A stretch of 64,000 bases of DNA from JBDHWG01 sp039810085 (GTDB taxonomy: Bacteria > Chloroflexota > Anaerolineae > Epilineales > JAHCIE01), in the NCBI GenBank assembly GCA_039810085.1, contig JBDHWG010000009.1, forward strand, positions 139,422 to 203,421. The letters run 5' to 3'. Each line of letters starts with the position of its first letter. The first letter of the stretch is position 1. The position numbers were made by a program, and so were the translations under genes. Under the pieces are notes generated by a model, which was not told where the DNA came from, ran no database searches, and saw nothing but the letters and a program-made list of their open reading frames with translations. This document shows positions 16,539-23,187 of this stretch, in pieces.

Positions 16539-17842
16539 AGATGCCCCCCAACGACCATCTGGTACAGCAAGAACATGTTCAGGCCGATAATGAGAGACGC
16601 GACGGCGACCGCGAGGACCGTCGTGAGACGATTGTTGGTCAGGACACCCATCGTGCGCCGCTGCCGGGTGAAGATGATGAGCGGTATCAGGGCGAAGGGA
16701 ATGCCGAAGCTCAAGACGACCTGGCTGATGACCAGGGTGCGTGTCGGGTCGAGGCCGAGCACGATGACAATCAGCGCGGGGGCCATGGTAATGACGCGGC
16801 GCAGCCAGACGGGGAACGTCCGGTGCATGAAACCCTGCATCACCACCTGACCCGCCATCGTGCCGACGGTGGACGACGACAGACCGGATAGCAGTAACGA
16901 GATGGCGAACACCCAGCTGGCGGCCTGCCCGAGCAATGGCTCCAATGTCCGGTAGGCCTCCTCCAGCGTGCCAACCTCACTCAATCCCACTTGGTGAAAT
17001 GTCCCGGCCGCCATAATGAGCATCGCCATGTTGACGAAGCCCGCGACACCCATCGCAATCACAACGTCAACGACCTCGAAGCGGAACAGCCGCCGCAGCT
17101 GGCGCGGCTCCCGGGTCACGATGCGCCCTTGGGTGAGCGCCGAGTGCAGGTAGATGACGTGGGGCATGACCGTCGCCCCCAGGATGCCCGTCGCCAGCAG
17201 AACGCTTTCGGCGCCGGTGAACTGCGGGACAACAGCGTGATAGGCGATCTGGCCCCACTCAGGCTTGACCAGGAACGTCTCGACGACATAGCACAAGGCG
17301 ATAACACCCACAATCGCGCTGATAACGGCCTCGAGCGGCCGGAAGCCGTAACGCTCAAGCCCCAGGATGAGGAAAGTAATGATGGCCGTCAGGATGCCAC
17401 CCCATAGCAGGGGGATGTGGAACAGAAGCTGGAAGCCCACCGCCGCGCCAAGGAATTCTGCCAGGTCGGTCGCCATGGCGACGACTTCGGCCACAAGCCA
17501 CATGACGAGCACAACTGGCTTCGAAAACTGCTCGCGGCATATCTCTGCCAGATTCTTGCCGGTCGCGATGCCGAGCTTGGCCGAGAGGGATTGCACAAGC
17601 ATCGCCATCAGGTTCGCGGCGACGATGACCCACAGCAGCATGTAGCCGTACTGCGCCCCCGCCGCGATATTCGTGGCAAAGTTGCCGGGATCAACATAGG
17701 CGACACTGGCAATGAACGCCGGCCCCAGGAAAGGGAGAATGCGCGCTAACCAACTCCGACGCGACTCACCCCGCAACACCTCATTCGCCGCTTGCACCGT
17801 ACTCGCGTCGCCGCTCTTGACATCGTCCATCACCGAAAACAT
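16535..17842 (-). CDS. mntH: Nramp family divalent metal (Mn/Fe) importer
   Basis: This 435-residue protein has about 11 membrane helices. The helix-1 metal-binding motif VAYVDPGN (about 47-54) has the Asp and Asn ligands, and helix 6 has MPHVIYLHSAL (about 226-236), with the conserved Met and His. Both are diagnostic for proton-coupled Mn/Fe transporters of the MntH group. The soluble N-terminus (about 1-30) is typical. The gene lies first in a two-gene operon with the tandem universal stress protein. Its promoter carries a 20-bp palindrome over the -10 (17868-17909), the arrangement expected for repression by a DtxR/MntR-type regulator. No regulator gene is adjacent. Confidence 0.95.
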   Translation of the reverse strand: MFSVMDDVKSGDASTVQAANEVLRGESRRSWLARILPFLGPAFIASVAYVDPGNFATNIAAGAQYGYMLLWVIVAANLMAMLVQSLSAKLGIATGKNLAEICREQFSKPVVLVMWLVAEVVAMATDLAEFLGAAVGFQLLFHIPLLWGGILTAIITFLILGLERYGFRPLEAVISAIVGVIALCYVVETFLVKPEWGQIAYHAVVPQFTGAESVLLATGILGATVMPHVIYLHSALTQGRIVTREPRQLRRLFRFEVVDVVIAMGVAGFVNMAMLIMAAGTFHQVGLSEVGTLEEAYRTLEPLLGQAASWVFAISLLLSGLSSSTVGTMAGQVVMQGFMHRTFPVWLRRVITMAPALIVIVLGLDPTRTLVISQVVLSFGIPFALIPLIIFTRQRRTMGVLTNNRLTTVLAVAVASLIIGLNMFLLYQMVVGGHL

Positions 17843-17867
17843 GCTCCATGCCTCAACGAAATTTAGT

Positions 17868-17909
17868 CTATCCTAACTTTAGGATAGCACGAGACCGGGC
17901 GTTTGTCAA
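17868..17909 (-). promoter_or_regulatory. mntH promoter with palindromic operator over the -10
   Basis: On the minus strand TTGACA (17904-17909), 17 bp, and TATCCT (17881-17886) form a promoter 39 bp before the mntH ATG. The palindrome CTATCCTAA/TTAGGATAG (arms 17868-17876 and 17879-17887, 2-bp centre) covers the -10 and the likely start site. CCTAA/TTAGG half-sites recall DtxR/IdeR-class boxes, so a metal-responsive repressor is likely. Confidence 0.7.
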
Positions 17910-18036
17910 GGGGTGGACAAGGTCTTTTCGCAATTCACCTTAAATTTACGGTCAAGCCCGTATCGTAGGGCATAATCCTACGTTCTCATGAGTGATTGTG
18001 GACATCATAGTCTTCATCCTAAGCCTGGGGGTTCCG

Positions 18037-18387
18037 ATGTCATCCTTGGTTCGCGCCGCCACCCCCCATTTTGATACGACGGCAATCATTCGAGCTGTAT
18101 TGGTCCTGGCTATTGTCATTATCGTGGTCGCCGGCGCTGCGTGGTTCGCCCTAACGCCCGTTGCCGTTTCCGACACCAGCGGCGCCGTCACGCGCACCTG
18201 GATCGAGGCGACCAGTGAGGGTCAGCCCGCCGCCTATTGGGTTGAGATACGCGACAGTCGGGGAACGTCACGCTGCGCCATCGCCGCCTACCAGACGCAG
18301 CTCCTCACGGAGTGGCGCGCGCTCCAGCCCGGCGACACCGCAACCATGACCTGCTACGGTCAGACTGCGGTCAACCTTATACGCTAG
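18037..18387 (+). CDS. Hypothetical membrane-anchored protein
   Basis: The ATG at 18037 gives 116 residues, preceded by a GGGGG ribosome-like stretch; a GTG at 17992 in frame is an alternative. There is one strong hydrophobic segment (about 20-40, VLVLAIVIIVVAGAAWFAL). An exported C-terminal domain (about 45-116) with two cysteines (SRCAIAAYQTQ and TMTCYGQT) follows, and these could form a disulfide. I recognise no family. The gene stands alone between the mntH promoter region and a bidirectional terminator at 18421-18456. A small extracytoplasmic protein anchored by its N-terminus is the best description. Confidence 0.65.
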   Translation: MSSLVRAATPHFDTTAIIRAVLVLAIVIIVVAGAAWFALTPVAVSDTSGAVTRTWIEATSEGQPAAYWVEIRDSRGTSRCAIAAYQTQLLTEWRALQPGDTATMTCYGQTAVNLIR

Positions 18388-18420
18388 GTCTTATCCGCCA
18401 GCGCCAGCTGGTCCAATCCA

Positions 18421-18456
18421 TCCAACAGGGGTAGTCGGGGGGCTACCCCTGTTGGA
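18421..18456. terminator. Bidirectional hairpin terminator
   Basis: TCCAACAGGGGTAG (18421-18434) and CTACCCCTGTTGGA (18443-18456) form a perfect 14-bp stem with an 8-nt loop, followed by TTCTT. It separates two convergent small genes. Confidence 0.75.
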
Positions 18457-18459
18457 TTC

Positions 18460-18816
18460 TTAGTCGTCATCACCGATAATGGTGAAGTCGCGCGATGGGC
18501 GCGACAAAGCGCCAGGATCGGCTGGGAACGCTGGTGGATACGGCCACTGGCCGCCCTGGGGAGGAAGACTCGGGGAAACAACGATGATCTGCGGCGTCTG
18601 GGGTTGCTGGGCGGGCGGAGGCGTGGGCGCGGGCTTTTCTTCCCGGGCGGCGCTCCGCGCCGCGTACAGCACCAGAAGACTGACCGGTATCGTTCCACTC
18701 ACGCCACACACGACCCCCACCACCACAGCCATGGCCTCGGTCTGCATGCGGTAGGCAACGGTGACACCCAGCCCCAGGGCAAACGCGATCAGACACGCGA
18801 TAACAAGCGAACGCAT
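18460..18816 (-). CDS. Small hypothetical membrane protein with Pro-rich tail
   Basis: The 118 residues start with a short hydrophobic helix (about 3-20, LVIACLIAFALGLGVTVAY). A second hydrophobic segment follows (about 28-52). A cytoplasmic or external tail (about 55-118) is rich in Pro and Gln (PAPTPPPAQQPQTP) and ends in the acidic DFTIIGDDD. I do not recognise a family. It starts 8 bp after the stop of the FtsK-like gene on the same strand, preceded by a GGAGG ribosome site. It therefore probably belongs to the LexA-controlled transcript. Whether it acts with the translocase is unknown. Confidence 0.65.
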   Translation of the reverse strand: MRSLVIACLIAFALGLGVTVAYRMQTEAMAVVVGVVCGVSGTIPVSLLVLYAARSAAREEKPAPTPPPAQQPQTPQIIVVSPSLPPQGGQWPYPPAFPADPGALSRPSRDFTIIGDDD

Positions 18817-18824
18817 AACCCTCC

Positions 18825-19931
18825 TTAGCCAATCATGCGGCGCAGCCCGTCGACCAAGACCTGACCCAAATCACGCACTGGCCTTGGCCGTGGCTCGCGG
18901 CGCTTGACAGTGATGGGAGCCACCGGCCGATTGATGATTGCATCGATCTCATCTAGGGCGGCGTAAGCCGCCTGAAGGCGGTGCGTTCGTCCGTGGGTGA
19001 CGACCAGGAAGTCGCCGCGTCCCGCCAGCCGCTCCGCTCCGCTGCCCGGGACACCCGTCGCCACGCGCGCATCCTCAGCCGAGGCGACGCTGCCGACAAT
19101 GCGCACCGGGAAGTTGCTCTTGACCAGCCCGCCGAGGATTGTCGCGGCGGGTTTCTGGGTGCAGGCAATGACGTGGATGCCCCCCTCTCGGCCGCGCTGG
19201 ACCAGGCGCAAGACGGCCTTCTCGACGGCCTTGCCACCCACAAGCGCCAGGTCCGCTAGCTCGTCAATGAAGACCACGATGCGCGGGATTGTGATCCGCT
19301 CCCGGTCGCGGCGCTCCATCTCAGCCGCCAGCCAGTGCAGTGTCTCCAGCCCTGTGTCGGCTGTCGTTGCCAGGGGCAGGACAAGGTGCGGCAGCGCGGT
19401 GAAAGGCTCATAGCCGCGCCCCTTCGGATCAATCAGAACCAGCCCCACTTCACTGGTAGGATTGTAGGCGGCAAGGGAGGCGATCATCGTCCGCGCCAGG
19501 GCCGTCTTGCCCGACCCCGTTGTACCGGCAATGAGCACGTGGGCGACATCCGGGCTTGACAGCCGCAGAAGCATCGGAACGCCATCCGCATCGATGCCCA
19601 GCAAGGGCGTCGCGGCTGGCGGCATGGGGACCCGCGCCATGAGCGCAGCCAACCGTACCGACTTTGGCTTCCGGCGCGCGAACTCCAGCTCGACATACGC
19701 GTCGCGCCGTGTCACGCGACACGCGCTGCTACCCAGGGCCAGGGCCAACTCCTCGGAGAGGCGTGAAATCTGGGTCACCTTGACACCGGGCGCCGGGACG
19801 ACGCGAAAGCGCACCAGGGATGGCGTAACCACGCCACCCTGGATGTGGGCGCGCACTTTATGGCTGTAGAGGACCGCCTCGAGGCGGTCGGCCTGGGCTT
19901 CAAGACGCTCGCGCTGCACGACGGCCCCCAT
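18825..19931 (-). CDS. Soluble FtsK/SpoIIIE-type DNA translocase, SOS-linked
   Basis: This 368-residue protein has the FtsK motor without membrane helices. An N-terminal alpha/beta domain (about 10-100) resembles the FtsK alpha domain. The RecA-like motor follows with Walker A GTTGSGKTALA (136-146), LVLIDPKGRGYEPF (about 165-178), Walker B IVVFIDELADL (218-228), and VIACTQKPAATILGGLVKSNFPVRI, an FtsK-typical region. The DNA-recognition gamma domain is missing. FtsK-family motors pump double-stranded DNA. A cytoplasmic version of this size cannot anchor at the septum itself, so its job may be repair or plasmid-related. Its promoter holds a perfect GAAC-N4-GTTC LexA box. It is only half the length of a chromosomal FtsK. 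Confidence 0.85.
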   Translation of the reverse strand: MGAVVQRERLEAQADRLEAVLYSHKVRAHIQGGVVTPSLVRFRVVPAPGVKVTQISRLSEELALALGSSACRVTRRDAYVELEFARRKPKSVRLAALMARVPMPPAATPLLGIDADGVPMLLRLSSPDVAHVLIAGTTGSGKTALARTMIASLAAYNPTSEVGLVLIDPKGRGYEPFTALPHLVLPLATTADTGLETLHWLAAEMERRDRERITIPRIVVFIDELADLALVGGKAVEKAVLRLVQRGREGGIHVIACTQKPAATILGGLVKSNFPVRIVGSVASAEDARVATGVPGSGAERLAGRGDFLVVTHGRTHRLQAAYAALDEIDAIINRPVAPITVKRREPRPRPVRDLGQVLVDGLRRMIG

Positions 19932-19936
19932 AAACG

Positions 19937-19976
19937 AAAAAACGTCTGTCCTGGCTATTGTACCAGAACAGACGTT
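19937..19976 (-). terminator. Intrinsic terminator of lexA
   Basis: On the minus strand AACGTCTGTTCTGG (19963-19976), an 8-nt loop and CCAGGACAGACGTT (19941-19954) form a stem with one G/U-type mismatch. It runs into TTTTTT (19937-19942). It lies 27 bp after the lexA stop, and it contains the -10 and LexA box of the next gene. Confidence 0.75.
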
Positions 19977-19985
19977 CTACGTCAA
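19957..19985 (-). promoter_or_regulatory. Promoter of the FtsK-like gene with LexA box in the spacer
   Basis: TTGACG (19980-19985), 17 bp, and TACAAT (19957-19962) on the minus strand precede the ATG at 19931 by about 26 bp. The spacer holds GAACGTCTGTTC (19966-19977), a perfect match to the Gram-positive SOS consensus GAAC-N4-GTTC. LexA bound here would block RNA polymerase. Confidence 0.8.
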
Positions 19986-20002
19986 GTGGGGAAAAGTATT
20001 AT

Positions 20003-20671
20003 CTATGGGCGGGCTACAGCCGGGTTGAGGCGGATCACCGCGATGACCTTGCCCTGCACACGCACGTTCTCAGCTGGCTCGGTCCACGGCTTCATGGTGG
20101 GGTTGGCCGGCCGAAGCTGGACACGGTCCTGGTCGAGGTAGAAGTACTTGAGGGTCGTTTCCTCGCGGTCTTCGAGCCACACCGCAGCCATCTGCCCGTT
20201 CTCGACTTGCTCCTGGCGGCGGAGGATGACGATGTCGCCGTCGTTCACCAAAGCGTCGATCATCGAGTCGCCCTTGACGCGCAGCGCGTAGATATCGCTA
20301 TTGTCGGACACAAGGTCGCGCGTCAGCTCGATGAAGTCCGTGGGCTGATACTGGCCCGCGTCCGGCAAGAGCAGGGGCCGACCAGCGGCAATCGTGCCAA
20401 GCACGGGAACCTGCACCGTGCGCCGCTGCACGGGAATCTCGTCGACGTCCATGCGGATGACCTTCAAGCCGCGCGAGACCGTCTCGTCGCGCTTGATGTA
20501 GCCTTCCTTCTCCAGGATCTTCAGGTTGTAGCTGACAACCGAGGTCGAGGAAATCCCCAGCTTGTGGCCGATGTCGCGGATCGTCGGAGGATACCCCTGA
20601 TTATCACTAAAATCGCCGATGAAGTCGAGCATCTGTCGCTGCCGCTCGGACAGCGGTTTCTTGCTTGCCAT
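20003..20671 (-). CDS. lexA: LexA repressor
   Basis: The ATG at 20671 follows GAGGAGGCGCA and gives 222 residues. An upstream ATG in frame (20725) overlaps the -10 and cannot be used. The N-terminal winged helix (about 5-72) contains GYPPTIRDIGHKLGISSTSVVSYNLKILEKEGYI in two blocks. The peptidase domain has the Ala96-Gly97 self-cleavage site (TIAAGRP), the catalytic Ser136 (KGDSMIDA) and the catalytic Lys175 (TTLKYFY). LexA represses DNA-damage genes until RecA-stimulated self-cleavage. The gene sits behind a near-consensus promoter with a LexA-type half site and is followed by its own terminator. The FtsK-like neighbour is a likely regulon member. Confidence 0.97.
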   Translation of the reverse strand: MASKKPLSERQRQMLDFIGDFSDNQGYPPTIRDIGHKLGISSTSVVSYNLKILEKEGYIKRDETVSRGLKVIRMDVDEIPVQRRTVQVPVLGTIAAGRPLLLPDAGQYQPTDFIELTRDLVSDNSDIYALRVKGDSMIDALVNDGDIVILRRQEQVENGQMAAVWLEDREETTLKYFYLDQDRVQLRPANPTMKPWTEPAENVRVQGKVIAVIRLNPAVARP

Positions 20672-20698
20672 TGCGCCTCCTCGCCTTTTCCCCTCTTG

Positions 20699-20717
20699 AA
20701 CGTTTGTGTCAAACGTT
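20699..20717 (-). promoter_or_regulatory. Palindrome in the lexA leader
   Basis: AACGTTTG (20699-20706) and CAAACGTT (20710-20717) form a perfect 8-bp inverted repeat around TGT at the predicted lexA transcript start. It could be a second operator or an mRNA hairpin. Confidence 0.45.
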
Positions 20718-20723
20718 TGGTCC

Positions 20724-20752
20724 ATTATAGCAAGACAATTGTTCTATGTCAA
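20724..20752 (-). promoter_or_regulatory. lexA promoter with LexA-type site
   Basis: TTGACA (20747-20752), 17 bp, and TATAAT (20724-20729) match both consensus hexamers exactly on the minus strand. The spacer begins TAGAAC as in the FtsK-like promoter and contains GAACAATTGTCT (20733-20744), six of eight matches to GAAC-N4-GTTC. Autorepression by LexA is expected. The rest of the 340-bp gap (20753-21011) holds a TATACT -10-like element at 20846-20851 and a long leader for the plus-strand gene. Confidence 0.75.
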
Positions 20753-21011
20753 GAGGCAACTCGGTCAAATGTGCTAATTCCATGAGAAAATGTAGCATCT
20801 CGCTTATTTTTACCTTTCGCTAATACTCACGTCGCATCCTTCGTGTATACTGACTTCCAAGTATCTTTCGCCGTATCTCCTGGCAAGGGTCTATCGTCTA
20901 CATTCGTCTAGAGAGTGAGTGCGCCGCAGTTCGCGTTGTTCCTCCATCCAGGTTCGTACCCGCTTCTGTTCGCACCCCGTGGTAGGTGCAACGGATAGCA
21001 AAGGAGATGGT

Positions 21012-22037
21012 ATGTTTCACCGACGCATCCTCATCGCCGCCCTCATGCTGCTTGCCCCCGCCCTGTGGGTAGCATCCCTTGCCACAGCAAGCACACCAAG
21101 CGCCGTACCGCAAGCACCGCAGGCCACCATCGACTCCGTCTACGGCCAGGTCCTCGCCAACGGCCAGCCGGTATCGAATGTTAACGTGTTCCTGGAGCTT
21201 ACAGCTGGCGGCGTCACATCGAATGTGATCACCGCAACCACGACGATCACGGGCTACTACGAGTTCCCCAACCCGCCCGCGCTGCAGCAGGACGAGCGAT
21301 ACAATGTCGTGTTTGGTCCCCAGAATGACCCGGCCTACCTCAGCCAATGGGTTGGCCCGGACATCCTGGATACCGACACGGGGACTGTCTTCGGCGGCAA
21401 CCTCCAGGTGGCGGATGTGACCCTCGTCGCGCCGCCGGATAACGCCACCGTGACTTTCCCCGTCACATTCCAGTGGCAGCCGCGCCCTATCGATACTGAG
21501 AGCTACTACGTCATCTTTCTCGACCCTGAGACTGATACAGGATTGCCGTCCAGCCCTGTGGGTCACACAGGGAGCCTGACCCTGAACTCCCTGACCGACG
21601 TGCCAGGACTACAAGCCGGCAAGCAGTATGCGTGGTTCATCGGCATCGACTACTATGATCCAGACAACAACTACAACTACAGCTACGGTTACTCTCTGGC
21701 GCGGCGGAACGTGACCTTCACAGGTAGTGGGACCACGCCCACACCCACCGCTACGGCTGTTTCGTCTACGGAGACCCCCACGAGCACGCCAACGGCCACG
21801 CCCGTTCCCGCCACCGAAACAGCGACGGCGACCGCGACAACCGCCTCCGCCACCAGCACGCCGACGGCGACGGCCACCAGTGTATCGGCCACAACGACAC
21901 CTACAGCCACCGGCACAGCCATACCGCCCAGCGCGACGCCGACGGCCACCCAGGTGACAGCGGCGACAAGCACGCCGACCGCAACACCGACCGGCACACC
22001 GGACCACCGGGTGTACCTGCCATACATCGAGAAGTAG
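21012..22037 (+). CDS. Secreted Thr-rich repeat-linker protein
   Basis: The ATG at 21012 follows AAAGGAG and gives 341 residues with a signal peptide (about 5-27, cut near TAS). Residues about 38-130 look like a carboxypeptidase-regulatory or Ig-like beta domain (YGQVLANGQPVSNVNVFLEL, then TTTITGYYEFPNPP). A second beta-rich domain (about 135-235) contains APPDNATVTFPVTFQWQPR, of the fibronectin-like type. From about 238 a low-complexity linker of Thr, Ala, Pro and Ser runs about 90 residues to the C-terminal HRVYLPYIEK. Such Thr/Pro linkers and a terminal YLP motif are common in Chloroflexota surface proteins; the motif has no proven function here. The protein is probably extracellular. Confidence 0.8.
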   Translation: MFHRRILIAALMLLAPALWVASLATASTPSAVPQAPQATIDSVYGQVLANGQPVSNVNVFLELTAGGVTSNVITATTTITGYYEFPNPPALQQDERYNVVFGPQNDPAYLSQWVGPDILDTDTGTVFGGNLQVADVTLVAPPDNATVTFPVTFQWQPRPIDTESYYVIFLDPETDTGLPSSPVGHTGSLTLNSLTDVPGLQAGKQYAWFIGIDYYDPDNNYNYSYGYSLARRNVTFTGSGTTPTPTATAVSSTETPTSTPTATPVPATETATATATTASATSTPTATATSVSATTTPTATGTAIPPSATPTATQVTAATSTPTATPTGTPDHRVYLPYIEK

Positions 22038-22074
22038 CGGGGTCAGCAGTCCCGCGCTCTGATGCGTTCCGGCT

Positions 22075-22101
22075 CCCCTTCTCCCGAAACGGGAGAAGGG
22101 G
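22075..22101. repeat. Perfect 12-bp hairpin (CCCCTTCTCCCG type)
   Basis: CCCCTTCTCCCG (22075-22086) and CGGGAGAAGGGG (22090-22101) flank AAA. It lies between the Thr-rich protein and the PhzF gene and lacks a T-tract. It may terminate transcription or be a dispersed REP-like unit. Confidence 0.55.
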
Positions 22102-22198
22102 CTGGGGGTTGAGGGAGTGGGCCGTGGCTGGACAGGGCAGCGGGCCTATGCTATTGTTGGCTTATCGACATTTCGACGGGAGACGATAAGCCAGCCCT

Positions 22199-23089
22199 AT
22201 GCGACGCGCGCCGTTTGTCCAGGCAGACGTATTCAGCGATAGCCCATTTGGCGGGAACCCGGTCGTGGTCATCACAGACGCGAGCGAGATGACTACGGAC
22301 GACATGCTCGCCATAGCGCGCGGCATGAACTTCGCTGAAACTGGCTTCGTGCTGCCCGCGACGACGTCCGAAGCCAACTGGCGGTTGCGCGCCTTCACAC
22401 CCGTCACCGAGGTGCCATTTTCTGGGCACCTCACCCTTGGCGCGGCCTACGTTCTGATGACTGAAGCTGAGGCGCCGCCGCCCCGCGTGGTGGTCGAAAC
22501 CGATGTCGGTTATCTGCCTGTTGACGCGGACGTTGAAGACGGCAGCATCAATCGGGTGGTTGTCACGGAGCGTGCGCCGCGCTTCGGAAAGATCGTCACG
22601 GCTGTCGAAGACCTTGCCGACGCCCTGGGGCTGGCAGTCGGGCACATTGGCGCGGATGGGTTAGCGCCACAGATCGTGGACGCTGGGTTGCCGACCCTCA
22701 TGATCCCCATTGCCTCCCGCGAGGATGTCGGCCACGTCACTCCATCGGCCCTCGATACCCTCTGCGCGCGTGTCGGAGCGTCGGTCGTCAACGTTTTCAC
22801 CCGCGAGACCCTCAAGCCCGAGCACACCGCCTATGTACGTGTGTTTGCGCCGCTGCTCGGCGTGCCAGAGGACCCGGCAACCGGCAGCGCCAACGCGGCC
22901 CTCGCCGCCTACCTCGTTCATCATGGCGCTGTGCCGGCGTCACCGTCGGCCCGCGTGAGCGCTGAGCAGGGCTACACCGTCGGCCGCCCCAGCCTCATCG
23001 TTGTGGACGTGCGCGCACGCGGCGACGACCTGGAGCTGCGGGTCGGCGGCCGCGTCGCCCGCGCCGCCGAAGGCGTCATCTACTACTGA
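22199..23089 (+). CDS. PhzF-family isomerase-like protein
   Basis: This 296-residue protein has the two-lobed diaminopimelate-epimerase-like fold of the PhzF family. Landmarks are FSDSPFGGNPVVVI (about 12-25), the catalytic glutamate in FAETGFVLP (about 44-52), LRAFTPVTEVPFSGH (about 62-76), and VFAPLLGVPEDPATGSANAALAAY near the C-terminus. PhzF itself isomerises a phenazine precursor. Most bacterial relatives act on unknown metabolites, and no phenazine genes are nearby, so a pathway should not be assumed. The protein is cytoplasmic. It stands as a single gene between a hairpin and proS. Confidence 0.9.
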   Translation: MRRAPFVQADVFSDSPFGGNPVVVITDASEMTTDDMLAIARGMNFAETGFVLPATTSEANWRLRAFTPVTEVPFSGHLTLGAAYVLMTEAEAPPPRVVVETDVGYLPVDADVEDGSINRVVVTERAPRFGKIVTAVEDLADALGLAVGHIGADGLAPQIVDAGLPTLMIPIASREDVGHVTPSALDTLCARVGASVVNVFTRETLKPEHTAYVRVFAPLLGVPEDPATGSANAALAAYLVHHGAVPASPSARVSAEQGYTVGRPSLIVVDVRARGDDLELRVGGRVARAAEGVIYY

Positions 23090-23187
23090 TCCCCTCACTT
23101 TTTCGCCCCGCTCCTTGCCTTACGCTATAATTGGCTGTTGTCAATCGCGCCCTTGTTCATTCATTTTGCTCGACTAGGAGCCTTGTC

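Noticed and set aside
20672..20725. Upstream ATG for lexA at 20725
   Set aside because: It overlaps the -10 element, so it is not transcribed; the 20671 start has a ribosome site.
21725..22005. Repetitive Thr/Pro coding region as a CRISPR or satellite array
   Set aside because: Units vary, keep the reading frame and encode a linker.
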